Notes under the pieces: model-generated
What the model was told of the DNA's origin: nothing
The model's database searches: none
The model's input: only the letters and a program-made list of their open reading frames with translations
Translations under genes and position numbers: made by a program
NCBI GenBank assembly: GCA_905215575.1
Contig: CAJMQV010000045.1
Location: forward strand, 1-12,662
Direction: 5' to 3'
Source: an uncultured bacterium
GTDB lineage: Bacteria > Bacteroidota > Bacteroidia > Bacteroidales > Bacteroidaceae
Length of the DNA stretch: 12,662 nt
Shown: positions 1 to 7,994 of the stretch, piece by piece
Layout: each line of letters starts with the position of its first letter
Numbering within the stretch: the stretch's first letter is position 1

Positions 1-129
1 CAGACTTTCTAAGATTTATGCATAATTCTTTCCCCCACCAAATATCGGGTGAGCCGCTTTCATTGAATTATTCATTTTTTAAAATCTCCTATCATTTATC
101 TTTGCAAGATTCAATCAAATAAAAAGAAT
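1..129 (+). promoter_or_regulatory. Upstream region and putative promoter of the GH97 gene
   Basis: This AT-rich leader holds no convincing gene. TATCTTTG at 97-104 matches the Bacteroidales sigma-ABfr -7 consensus TAnnTTTG exactly and lies 25 bp before the GH97 start codon, which would give a short leader. No good TTTG-type -33 element lies at the usual distance; only a T-run around 75-80 falls there, so the promoter may be weak or need an activator. The leader just before the start is A-rich (AAAAAGAAT), as is common in this phylum. The promoter call rests on the -7 match only. Confidence 0.5.
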
Positions 130-2052
130 ATGGCCATACGGAAATTTTTATTGGGTGGAATATTAGGAGTATTTTCCATCTCAATCTGGGCGCAAAATGC
201 CCGTATGAATTTATTGAATGATAAGAATAATCTTTCCTTTGAAGTCCGATTCCATGAAAAGATTGTCATTTCCCCTTCACCTTTAGGACTGAATATAGAC
301 AATCGTATCTTAGGACAAGGACTGTCAGGTGTTCCGTCCTTGATTTCTTCGGATAACGATATCAAATGTTACGAAATTAAACATAATGACGGCTCCATCC
401 TTTATCTGGACATCAGAGAATCGGACGATGGCATTGCCTTCCGATACCGGATTCCGGCTAACGGCCCACGATGTGTTTATGAGGAAAAAACAACTTTTAC
501 CTTTCCTCAGGACACCAAAGTATGGTACGCCAGCAGCCCCTTTCAATATGGCTGGATTCAGGCATATCAGGACCGCACCGTAAATCAGATAGCCGGTGAA
601 TTATTGGCTCCGCCTGCCACCTTCCTTTTGTCAAACGGTACTTACGCAGCCATCACGGAAGCGAATTTATTCCATTATCATGGGGCTGTATTGTTTGGCG
701 AAAAGGAAAACAGAGTACGCTTTGGCTACGTAGAGAACAAAGGACATCTGGAAACGGGAACTATGACAGGACTTCCGGCAGGACGTTATTATCATGAAGC
801 GGTAAGAAATGTACCTTGGATCGTTTATCCGGATTCTGAAAAAGAAGAAATCAGAACTCCCTGGAGAATTCTGATGCTGGCAGAAAACCTGAACAATCTG
901 GTTAATAATAAAATCATAGCCAGCGTATCAGATCAACCGAATCCGGAATTGTTCCCTAATGGAGCTGATACAGAATGGATCAAACCAGGAAGATCCGTAT
1001 TTACCTGGTTGGTAGAAGGCCCCAACAGACTCAGTGTAGCCAACCATAAGAAATATGTAGACGGTGCGGCCGAGTTGGGCTTACAATCCGTTGTAGTCGA
1101 TGACGGTTGGGAATGGTGGCCGGAAACAGAGCCAAACGGAAAAGGCAAAACCAAGTGGGACTTTTTATCGGAACTGGTCAGCTATGCCCGGAGCAAAAAT
1201 ATAGATATATGGGTATGGAGGCCGTCCTCTCCGCGTACCGGCAATGCTAAAGATATCGGTCTGAATGATCCCGAGGAACGTAAGAATTTCATGAAAAAAT
1301 GTGCCGAAGTCGGAGTGAAAGGGCTGAAAATTGATTTCTTCCACACAGAAAACTTATATACGGTGAATCTGATGGAAAAAATCTTGCAGGATGCCGCACG
1401 GGAAAAGCTAATGGTTGTTTTCCATGGAGTCAATAAGCCGACCGGAGATTCTTACACGTACCCGAATCTGCTGGCAAAAGAGGCTGTCAGAGGCCTGGAA
1501 TGCGTCGGTGGCGAACAGTCCTGGGCTCCGGGACCGGCCTGGCCATACCACAATACGGTCCTTCCCTTTACACGATGGCTCGCCGGCCCGGCAGATTATA
1601 CTCCTCTGAATTTTCGAGGTTTCTGCCCGCCATCAGTTACGTTTACACATCAATTGGCATCCATATATATGTTTACTTCACCCATGCTGATTATGGCAGC
1701 CGATATGGAAGATATGCTGACATGTCCCGGAAGGCAGTTCATCGAGGAAGTACCGGTAGAATGGGACGAAAGCTATGTATTGCCACAAAGTGAAATCGGC
1801 AAACTGGCTGCCATAGCACGTCGCAAGGGGGATGTATGGTATCTGGCCATCCTGAATGGAGAAGAAGAAAAGCAACTGACCTGCAAACTGGATTTTTTAG
1901 AGAAAGGCAGTTATCAAGTCACTTTCGCTACTGACAAGGGACGCAAGCAAATTGTGATGAATGAACAGAAAACAAAGTCAGACCGTAACCTGAAAATTCA
2001 TCTGCTTTCAGGAGGAGGATATCTGGCCAAATTCGTAAAGATCAAGAAATAA
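130..2052 (+). CDS. Secreted glycoside hydrolase family 97 protein, retaining alpha-galactosidase-like
   Basis: This 640-residue protein looks like a GH97 exo-alpha-glycosidase, a family common in Bacteroidetes glycan-use loci (SusB is the best-known member). It starts with a Sec signal peptide (charged MAIRK, hydrophobic 6-19, probable cleavage after Ala21 in SIWA-QN) and has no lipobox, so a periplasmic location is likely. An N-terminal beta-sandwich covers about 25-270, a (beta/alpha)8 barrel about 275-540, and a small C-terminal beta domain the rest. GLKIDFF places Asp402 on a barrel strand, and Glu457 lies in AVRGLE. Their 55-residue spacing equals that of the nucleophile and acid/base (Asp415, Glu470) I recall for the retaining Bacteroides alpha-galactosidase of this family. 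The length (about 640-660) also fits that branch better than the longer inverting alpha-glucosidase SusB. Substrate is inferred. The gene looks monocistronic, between its own promoter and a hairpin, and converges on the efflux operon. Family call is firm; alpha-galactosidase versus another retaining activity is not. Confidence 0.9.
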   Translation: MAIRKFLLGGILGVFSISIWAQNARMNLLNDKNNLSFEVRFHEKIVISPSPLGLNIDNRILGQGLSGVPSLISSDNDIKCYEIKHNDGSILYLDIRESDDGIAFRYRIPANGPRCVYEEKTTFTFPQDTKVWYASSPFQYGWIQAYQDRTVNQIAGELLAPPATFLLSNGTYAAITEANLFHYHGAVLFGEKENRVRFGYVENKGHLETGTMTGLPAGRYYHEAVRNVPWIVYPDSEKEEIRTPWRILMLAENLNNLVNNKIIASVSDQPNPELFPNGADTEWIKPGRSVFTWLVEGPNRLSVANHKKYVDGAAELGLQSVVVDDGWEWWPETEPNGKGKTKWDFLSELVSYARSKNIDIWVWRPSSPRTGNAKDIGLNDPEERKNFMKKCAEVGVKGLKIDFFHTENLYTVNLMEKILQDAAREKLMVVFHGVNKPTGDSYTYPNLLAKEAVRGLECVGGEQSWAPGPAWPYHNTVLPFTRWLAGPADYTPLNFRGFCPPSVTFTHQLASIYMFTSPMLIMAADMEDMLTCPGRQFIEEVPVEWDESYVLPQSEIGKLAAIARRKGDVWYLAILNGEEEKQLTCKLDFLEKGSYQVTFATDKGRKQIVMNEQKTKSDRNLKIHLLSGGGYLAKFVKIKK

Positions 2053-2060
2053 ATAAAAAA

Positions 2061-2106
2061 CAAATGGCGTTCCGGCTGGATTCACATCCCACACGGGCGC
2101 CATTTG
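2061..2106. terminator. Bidirectional hairpin terminator between convergent GH97 and efflux genes
   Basis: CAAATGGCG at 2061-2069 pairs perfectly with CGCCATTTG at 2098-2106. The 28-base interior can form a further small hairpin (GGAT 2078-2081 with ATCC 2086-2089). On the minus strand the stem is followed by a T-rich tract (complement of 2053-2060), so it works best as the intrinsic terminator of the efflux operon. On the + strand it ends GH97 only 8 bp after the stop, but the T tract there is weak. Confidence 0.75.
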
Positions 2107-2146
2107 CTCATTTAATAGATTTATTTATGTTTGCTTGCTTAAGCCA

Positions 2147-3514
2147 TCAGACTCTACCCCCACCCAGGGCTTTATAAAGATTGATCACCGATTGGCAATA
2201 CGAAAATTGATCCTGTACCACATTCAACCGGGCAGACAACAACGACTGGCGGGCGGTAAGCACTTCCAGATAGGTGGCATTGTTGGTCTTGTAAAGCATT
2301 TCTGCTGTCTGTATGCTTCGGTTCAATTCCTCACATTGTCTGCTATGCTTATCCAAGGAGATTTTGGCCGAACTGACAGCAAAAAGCGCATCATTCACTT
2401 CCTGACCGGCCTGCAGTAAGGCTTGTTTGTAATTCAACAAAGCGATCTGTTCCTCATCTTTCGAAACACGCAGATTGGAGATCAGTTTTCCACGATTAAA
2501 GATTGGCTGTGTCAACGAACCCAAGGCTGAAAGAATCCACCCACCGGGATTTCGGACCGCCTCTCCTAACGAGTTGGTCCATCCTACACTACCTGAAAGA
2601 GTCAGATTCGGATAAAAAGCCGAACGGGCCTGATTGGTCGTATAATAAGCATTGGCTAAGGTCATTTCCGCCTGCACGACATCGGGACGACAGGAAAGCA
2701 AACGCAAAGGAACACCGGTTTGCACACTATCCGGAAAAGACTGTATCTCCAGTTTGGTGCGCTCTATGGGATGATAGGTTGTTCCCAACAGAGTACACAG
2801 AGCATTTTCAGCCTCGCGCTGCTGGCGTTGCAAATCATTATAGCTTGCTTCCAGTTCATAAAGACTGGCCCGGGCCTGGGTCACCGCATTTTCGGTCTCT
2901 TCTCCCACTTGCAGACGAAGCTCCATGGTGCGTACCTGCTCCTGCCATACCTCCAAGGTTTCCTTGCTGATTTGAATCTGCTCATCCAGCATCAACAGAG
3001 TATAATAATCATTGGCTATGGTGGAAATCAGTTCCGAACGGACTGCCTGACGATAGGCTTCCTGCTGCAGAAGAGTAGCCTTAGTGGCTTGTTTGGCATT
3101 ACGCAGATTACCAAAGAGATCAACCTCCCCACTGGCCTGCCACGGCAATTCATAGGTCTTTACCGTAGCTCCGCCGTCCGTACGGTTCACCGCTCCCTGG
3201 GGCGACAGGGTAAGCGACGGAAGGAAAGACAAGCGAGCAGCCTTGAGCTGACTCTGTGCCTGATCCACCCGCAGCAGAGCCGTCTGCATGTCCGTATTAT
3301 GCTCCAGTCCATAAGTAATCAGTTCCTGAAGTTTTGGATCCTGAAACAGTTCCTCCCAGGATATATCTCCCAAAGAGGCCGTATCAGTGACTGCCACCTG
3401 CTCCCGATAAAGGCTGTCTACAGGTAATCCTTCCGGACGTTCATAATTCCGGTAGATGTGACAGCTGCCTAACAGCAACGGACACATCAGTATATAAAAG
3501 GCTTTTCTCATCAT
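2147..3514 (-). CDS. Outer-membrane factor lipoprotein of an RND efflux pump (TolC/OprM/NodT family)
   Basis: This 455-residue protein is the outer-membrane exit duct of the pump. The N-terminus is a lipoprotein signal with lipobox LLGSC, making Cys18 the lipidated residue, as in OprM-type factors. Two outer-membrane-efflux repeats follow, about 60-245 and 265-450, rich in long heptad helices (for example 145-245 and 350-445). Family signatures include WEELFQDPKL at 53-62, GEVDLFGNLR at 129-138, the CRPDVVQAE stretch at 275-283, and FYPNLTLSGSVGW at 300-312. The length is usual for the family. Its start overlaps the stop of the permease gene by four bases (ATGA), which implies translational coupling; a second Met directly follows and could also start. 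It is the last gene of the operon and is followed by the hairpin at 2061-2106. Nothing appears truncated. Confidence 0.95.
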   Translation of the reverse strand: MMRKAFYILMCPLLLGSCHIYRNYERPEGLPVDSLYREQVAVTDTASLGDISWEELFQDPKLQELITYGLEHNTDMQTALLRVDQAQSQLKAARLSFLPSLTLSPQGAVNRTDGGATVKTYELPWQASGEVDLFGNLRNAKQATKATLLQQEAYRQAVRSELISTIANDYYTLLMLDEQIQISKETLEVWQEQVRTMELRLQVGEETENAVTQARASLYELEASYNDLQRQQREAENALCTLLGTTYHPIERTKLEIQSFPDSVQTGVPLRLLSCRPDVVQAEMTLANAYYTTNQARSAFYPNLTLSGSVGWTNSLGEAVRNPGGWILSALGSLTQPIFNRGKLISNLRVSKDEEQIALLNYKQALLQAGQEVNDALFAVSSAKISLDKHSRQCEELNRSIQTAEMLYKTNNATYLEVLTARQSLLSARLNVVQDQFSYCQSVINLYKALGGGRV

Positions 3515-6500
3515 GTTCTATCTTGTTTTCGTTTACCCATAACCCGTTCCTCAATGTATTGGAACACAATGAAGAAAGCAGGTGTTACAAACAATAAGGC
3601 TATTGTGCCGATAATCATTCCTCCCACAGCACCGACACCCAAAGAGCGGTTTCCATTGGCTCCTACTCCCGAAGCAAACATCAGCGGCAACAATCCGAAG
3701 ACCATGGTCAAGGCGGTCATCAGAATCGGTCGCAAACGAACGGAAGCGGCACTCATGGCTGCCTGAGACAAGGACATTCCCGCTTTGCGCCGCTCACTGG
3801 CATATTCCGTAAGCAGAATGGCGGTCTTCGACAACAGACCGATCAGCATGATCAGTCCCGTTTGCAGATAGATGTTGTTCTCAATTCCCCACATGCGGGC
3901 AAAGAAGAAACTTCCCATAAGTCCGAACGGAACCGATAGAATAACTGCCATCGGAATGAACAGACTTTCATATAGAGCACATAGAATCAGATAAATAAAC
4001 AAAATACAGATGCTGTAGATAATCACCGTATCGTGAGAATTGGCCATCTGCTCTTCCTCACGGGTCATACCCGAAAACTCATATCCGTAACCGGTTGGCA
4101 AGGTCTGTTGGGCCACCTCGTTCACAGCATTGATCACATCTCCCGAACTGTATCCCTCGGCCGGCATACCCTGTACGTTGATTGAGGTAAACATATTGAA
4201 TCGGGTTAATGACTCAGAACCATAGGTCTTGGTCAGCTTCACAAACTGGCTTACCGGTGTCATGCCACCGTTTGTCTTGACGTAAATATTATCCAGAGCC
4301 TGCATATCCTTTCGCTCATCGGAAGATGCCTGGATAATTACCCGATAAAGTTTTGTAAACCGGTTGAAGTTCGAAGCATAGATACTGCCGAAATAACCCG
4401 AAAGTACATTCAGCACCTCTTCAGTTGTTGTCCCGGCACGCTGACACTGGGCCTCATCCACATCCACACGGTATTGCGGGAAGTTGGCACTGAACGAAGT
4501 AAAGGCTCTCTGTATCTCCGGACGTTTGTTCAAGGCATCCAGAAAATCATTGGTCACCTGACTCAAGGCATCTATACCTTTACCACCACGATCCTGCAAA
4601 TAGAGTTCGAAGCTGTTACCCGTACCATATCCGGAAATCATTGGCGGGGAGAACACGAAAATACTGGCATTCTTAATATGGGCCGTACGACGGTAAATCT
4701 CTTCGGAAACCGCATCTACGCTATTCTCTTCGCCTGGGCGCTCATCCCAATGCTTGAGCTTGACAATGAACATACCGTGTGACGCGCCACTACCGGAGCC
4801 CATACCGAAACCGGCCACTTTGTTAAAGTTCTCTATTTGCGGAATTTCCTGAAGTTCTTTTTCTACCTCGCCCATAATTTCCGCTGTTTCAGAAAGCGTA
4901 CTACCAGCTGGAGCATCCAGACTGATAAATATAGAACCGGTATCTTCTGACGGTACCAGACTCGTTTTGGAAGTATTCATTAAATAGAAAAGGGCAAAAG
5001 CCGCCAAACCGAGCGAAGCCCAAGCCAGCCATTTATGCTTCACAAAAATCTTTACTCCTGACTTGTATTTATTTACGATTCGCTTGAAGGCACTGTCAAA
5101 GGCCATACGGAAGCGGGTTGAAAATTCCGGTTTCTTGCCATCCACCAGAATCTCGTTAGGCCTCAGAATCAGGGCACACAAGGCCGGAGAAAGTGTCAGG
5201 GCGTTGATTGCCGAGATGCCGACTGCCACGGCCATGGTAATACCGAACTGAGTATAGAACACTCCAGATGTTCCGCCCATAAAGGACACGGGCACGAATA
5301 CGGCCATAAACACCAATGTAGAACTTACGATAGCCGAAGTAATGCCACTCATGGCATCAATGGTCGCCTTATAAGGTGAACGATATCCTTCGTCAAACCT
5401 CGTCTGTACCGCCTCCACCACAATGATGGCATCATCCACAATCGTTCCGATAGCCAACACTAATGCGAACAGAGTCAACAGATTGATACTGAAGCCGGCA
5501 ATATACAGCACGGCAAATGTTCCGATCAATGACACGAAGATACTGATGGTCGGAATCAGTGTAGATCGTGGGTTCTGCAAGAAGATATATACCACCAACA
5601 CCACCAGGATAATAGCCTCGATGAGTGTCTTGATCACCTCATTAATGGAAGCATCCAGAAAGTTCTTGGTACTCATCAGCTCCACAATCTCCATATCTTC
5701 CGGTAAATCCTTTTTCAGTTCTTCCAGATAAGAGTTGATATTGGTAATAATCTCATTGGCATTTGTTCCGGCCATCTGGTTAATCATACAGGTGGTTCCG
5801 GGTGCTCCGTTCACACTTCCCGTATAGGAATAACTTTGTGCTCCCAGTTCCACATCGGCCACATCCTTGAGCTTCAGTACTCGTCCATCACTGAATGACT
5901 TGATAACGATTTCCTCAAACTCTTCTTCTGTTTCCAATCGTCCACGGTATTTCAGCGTATACTGATACACATTTTTCGAATCTTCACCGATAGCTCCGGT
6001 AGAAGCCTCAATGTTCTGGCTGGCTAAAGCTGCCTCCACATCCGACGGTTCCAGTTCATATTGTGCCATCACATCAGGCTTCAGCCAGATACGCATGGCG
6101 TAGTCGCCACCCATGACGTTTACTTCTCCCACACCGCTAATACGCTGAATCTGCGGTTTCACATTAATGGTCAGATAATTGGTCAGGAAATTTTCATCAT
6201 ACGTCCCGTTAGGACTATACAGACCAAAGATCATCAACGTACTGCTCTGACGCTTCATGGTGGTTACTCCCACCTTGGTTACCTCCGCCGGCAACAAAGA
6301 TGTGGCTGTAGAAACCTTGTTCTGCACGTTCACCGCCGCCATATCCGGATCAGTTCCCTGCTTGAAATACACTGTAATCTCGGCGCTACCGGTATTACTG
6401 GCCGTAGAGGTCATGTAGGTCATGTTCTCCACACCATTGATCGCCTCTTCCAGAGGAACAATCACACTCTTCTGCACCGCTTCGGCATTGGCACCACTAT

Positions 6501-6648
6501 AGGTGGTAGACACACGGATGGTAGGCGGAGCGATATCAGGATACTGTTCTACGGACAAGGCATAGAGGCCGATCAGTCCGGCTACCAGAATCACCACGGA
6601 AATAACGATGGAAAGGATCGGCCGATCTATAAAATGTTTCAGATTCAT
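3511..6648 (-). CDS. RND-family inner-membrane efflux permease (HAE1/AcrB-like)
   Basis: This 1045-residue protein is the proton-driven pump of the tripartite system, close to AcrB in length (1049). It has the typical layout: one N-terminal membrane helix (about 10-30), a large periplasmic porter/docking region, a membrane block (about 335-500, helices 2-6), a second periplasmic region, and a C-terminal block of helices. The proton-relay pair is present as Asp405-Asp406 in AIGTIVDDAI (AcrB Asp407/408), and the partner lysine is Lys941 in GLLSKTAILL (AcrB Lys940). The drug-gate loop reads GFGM at 613-616, where AcrB has GFGF at 614-617, so Met replaces the second Phe. These features point to the hydrophobic/amphiphilic drug-exporting (HAE1) branch rather than heavy-metal export. 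The gene starts 11 bp after the fusion-protein stop, behind a G-rich stretch that may serve as ribosome binding site. Substrates cannot be read from the sequence; bile acids, dyes or antibiotics are typical for the family. Confidence 0.96.
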   Translation of the reverse strand: MNLKHFIDRPILSIVISVVILVAGLIGLYALSVEQYPDIAPPTIRVSTTYSGANAEAVQKSVIVPLEEAINGVENMTYMTSTASNTGSAEITVYFKQGTDPDMAAVNVQNKVSTATSLLPAEVTKVGVTTMKRQSSTLMIFGLYSPNGTYDENFLTNYLTINVKPQIQRISGVGEVNVMGGDYAMRIWLKPDVMAQYELEPSDVEAALASQNIEASTGAIGEDSKNVYQYTLKYRGRLETEEEFEEIVIKSFSDGRVLKLKDVADVELGAQSYSYTGSVNGAPGTTCMINQMAGTNANEIITNINSYLEELKKDLPEDMEIVELMSTKNFLDASINEVIKTLIEAIILVVLVVYIFLQNPRSTLIPTISIFVSLIGTFAVLYIAGFSINLLTLFALVLAIGTIVDDAIIVVEAVQTRFDEGYRSPYKATIDAMSGITSAIVSSTLVFMAVFVPVSFMGGTSGVFYTQFGITMAVAVGISAINALTLSPALCALILRPNEILVDGKKPEFSTRFRMAFDSAFKRIVNKYKSGVKIFVKHKWLAWASLGLAAFALFYLMNTSKTSLVPSEDTGSIFISLDAPAGSTLSETAEIMGEVEKELQEIPQIENFNKVAGFGMGSGSGASHGMFIVKLKHWDERPGEENSVDAVSEEIYRRTAHIKNASIFVFSPPMISGYGTGNSFELYLQDRGGKGIDALSQVTNDFLDALNKRPEIQRAFTSFSANFPQYRVDVDEAQCQRAGTTTEEVLNVLSGYFGSIYASNFNRFTKLYRVIIQASSDERKDMQALDNIYVKTNGGMTPVSQFVKLTKTYGSESLTRFNMFTSINVQGMPAEGYSSGDVINAVNEVAQQTLPTGYGYEFSGMTREEEQMANSHDTVIIYSICILFIYLILCALYESLFIPMAVILSVPFGLMGSFFFARMWGIENNIYLQTGLIMLIGLLSKTAILLTEYASERRKAGMSLSQAAMSAASVRLRPILMTALTMVFGLLPLMFASGVGANGNRSLGVGAVGGMIIGTIALLFVTPAFFIVFQYIEERVMGKRKQDRT

Positions 6649-6659
6649 AATGCGCCCCC

Positions 6660-7796
6660 CTATTTCTTTTCGTTATTCTCACCAGACGCACCGGCAGCGG
6701 AAGTTACCTGCATACCGTCTTTCAGCAGACCGGCTCCTTCTGCAACAATCACATCTCCGGCTTTCAGTCCGGATTCCACCACATATTCCTTTCCGTCATT
6801 GATGCGGAACACCTCTATCGGTGTAGAAACAGCCTTCCCGTCCACTACCTTATAGGCAAATATACGGTCCTGAATTTCATAGGTTGCCTCTTGTGGTATC
6901 ACCAAACTATGCTTCTGTTCATACGGAACAACCACATTGGCCTGTCCTCCGCTCAGCAAACGCTTGTCGGGATTGGCAAACACCGCACGCAACCGCACCG
7001 TTCCGGTTGTTTTGTCTACGATACCGCTGATTACGTCCACCCGGCCTTTCTGTTCGTATACCGAACCGTCGTTCAGTTCCAGAGATACGTCGGGAAAAGA
7101 TTTCAAAGCCTCCTCCAAAGAACCGTACTCGGCTGTCAGGGAAAGCACCTGCTTTTCAGTCAATGAAAAATAGGCATACATCTCTGAATTGTCGGAAACG
7201 GTAATCAACGGATCGGTCATCGAAGCGCTGACCAAAGCTCCCACACGATAGGAAGTCATTCCGGCATAACCGTCCACCGGACTTTTCACTTCGGTATAGG
7301 ACAAATTGTTCCGTGCGTCATCCAATTCCGCCTTTGCCTGCTTCAGGGAAGCCAAGGCGCTCTTGTATTCGTTCCGGGCCGTACGCAATTCAAAATCAGA
7401 AACGACTTTTCCCTGATACAGGAGTTCTTTTCCTTCCAGATTCTGTTTTGCCGTAGCCGCGTTTGCCTCAGCGGTAGCGACCGATGCTTCAGCCTTCTGG
7501 AGAGCTGCCCGATAAGGAACCTGATCAATCACAAAAAGTACCTGCCCTTTGCGCACCTGTGCTCCTTCATCCACACACACTTTGGTTATGGTTCCCGAAA
7601 CCTGCGGACGTACCTCCACATCCTGCCGTCCCTCGATCACAGCAGAATATTTCACGGAAAGCTGACGGTCTTCCTGCTTCAGGGTCATCAACGGATATTC
7701 TCCAGCTGCAGCCTGTTGGGGAGTTTTTTGCTGGCACCCGGCAAGCATCAGTCCTCCGCCCAAACTTAATACGATCATTAATGTTTTAATCCTCAT
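6660..7796 (-). CDS. RND efflux membrane fusion lipoprotein (AcrA/MexA-like, HlyD family)
   Basis: This 378-residue periplasmic adaptor links the inner-membrane permease to the outer-membrane factor. The signal ends in lipobox LAGC, so Cys21 would carry the lipid anchor. The sequence then shows a first lipoyl half at about 56-95 (VEVRPQVSGTITKV... VDEGAQVRKGQVLFVID), an alanine-rich coiled-coil hairpin at about 96-165, the second lipoyl half at about 166-205 (YTEVKSPVDGYAG), a beta-barrel at about 206-295, and a membrane-proximal domain at about 296-365 with the typical VIPQEA entry. Length and order fit the family. It is the first gene of the operon and probably sets expression of all three. 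The promoter lies in the divergent region: TAATTTTG on the minus strand at 7832-7825 matches TAnnTTTG exactly and is 28 bp before the ATG. The C-terminal tail (SAAGASGENNEKK) is low-complexity and probably disordered. Confidence 0.95.
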   Translation of the reverse strand: MRIKTLMIVLSLGGGLMLAGCQQKTPQQAAAGEYPLMTLKQEDRQLSVKYSAVIEGRQDVEVRPQVSGTITKVCVDEGAQVRKGQVLFVIDQVPYRAALQKAEASVATAEANAATAKQNLEGKELLYQGKVVSDFELRTARNEYKSALASLKQAKAELDDARNNLSYTEVKSPVDGYAGMTSYRVGALVSASMTDPLITVSDNSEMYAYFSLTEKQVLSLTAEYGSLEEALKSFPDVSLELNDGSVYEQKGRVDVISGIVDKTTGTVRLRAVFANPDKRLLSGGQANVVVPYEQKHSLVIPQEATYEIQDRIFAYKVVDGKAVSTPIEVFRINDGKEYVVESGLKAGDVIVAEGAGLLKDGMQVTSAAGASGENNEKK

Positions 7797-7853
7797 TTTA
7801 TTTTGATTTTGTTTTGTTGTCCCGCAAAATTAGAACGAACTGAAAGGGTCCTC

Positions 7854-7888
7854 TTTGTCCAAAAGAGCCAAACATTTGTTCAAAAGGG
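7854..7888 (+). repeat. Paired direct repeats, likely AraC-type operator half-sites upstream of the pump promoter
   Basis: TTTGTCCAAAAGAG (7854-7867) and TTTGTTCAAAAGGG (7875-7888) match at 12 of 14 positions and start exactly 21 bp apart, that is two DNA turns, on the same face. This is the usual layout of AraC-family half-sites. They lie 21 to 56 bp upstream of the pump's -7 box, where an activator would touch RNA polymerase. Binding by the neighbouring regulator is an inference. Confidence 0.55.
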
Positions 7889-7936
7889 ATTCTGTTAGCA
7901 AATGTTAGCATATCATCATTCCAATAGTCACATGGT

Positions 7937-7950
7937 TTTGTCCATATGGG
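7937..7950 (+). repeat. Third operator-like repeat next to the regulator's own promoter
   Basis: TTTGTCCATATGGG matches each of the two pump-side repeats at 11 of 14 positions and has the same orientation. It starts 62 bp after the second copy, near six helical turns. It ends 10 bp before the regulator's degenerate -7 box, so occupancy could block that promoter. It overlaps a TGTCC-N5-GGACA palindrome (7939-7953). Confidence 0.45.
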
Positions 7951-7994
7951 ACATTTTCCTATTTTGCAACAGAACACAACAAAATCAAAACAGA

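Larger units (their letters stand above)
7797..7994. promoter_or_regulatory. Divergent control region between the efflux operon and its AraC-type regulator
   Basis: This 198-bp gap separates two divergent start codons. The pump-side -7 box is TAATTTTG (minus strand, 7832-7825), an exact TAnnTTTG match. The regulator side has only the degenerate ATTTTG at 7961-7966. No -33 box at normal distance is evident for the pump; the nearest minus-strand TTTG (7863-7860) is 27 bases from the -7 box, against about 19-21 usually, which fits an activator-dependent promoter. The region also carries three 14-bp direct repeats, a tandem octamer (TGTTAGCA at 7893-7900 and 7903-7910), a short palindrome TGTCC-N5-GGACA at 7939-7953, and mirrored 40-bp ends. 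Function is inferred from layout; no transcription start is known. Confidence 0.7.

Noticed and set aside
3..122. Open reading through the left edge in + frame 3, as a possible tail of an upstream gene
   Set aside because: The 39-residue translation has no recognisable protein character, and the stretch contains an exact -7 promoter element. It is more likely noncoding.
6655..6660. Run of six G on the minus strand just after the fusion-protein stop, as a possible phase-variable tract
   Set aside because: The run is short and lies between genes; length change would alter only spacing to the permease start. It more likely acts as a purine-rich ribosome binding site.
6061..6855. 264-residue + strand open frame opposite the permease and fusion-protein genes
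   Set aside because: It is a His/Gly/Arg-rich shadow of conserved RND coding sequence and spans a gene junction on the other strand.
7902..7994. N-terminal extension of the AraC-type protein from an earlier in-frame start
   Set aside because: It would overlap the operator-like repeat, palindrome and -7 region. The 31 extra residues do not resemble the family, and the Met at 7995 gives a normal length of 289.
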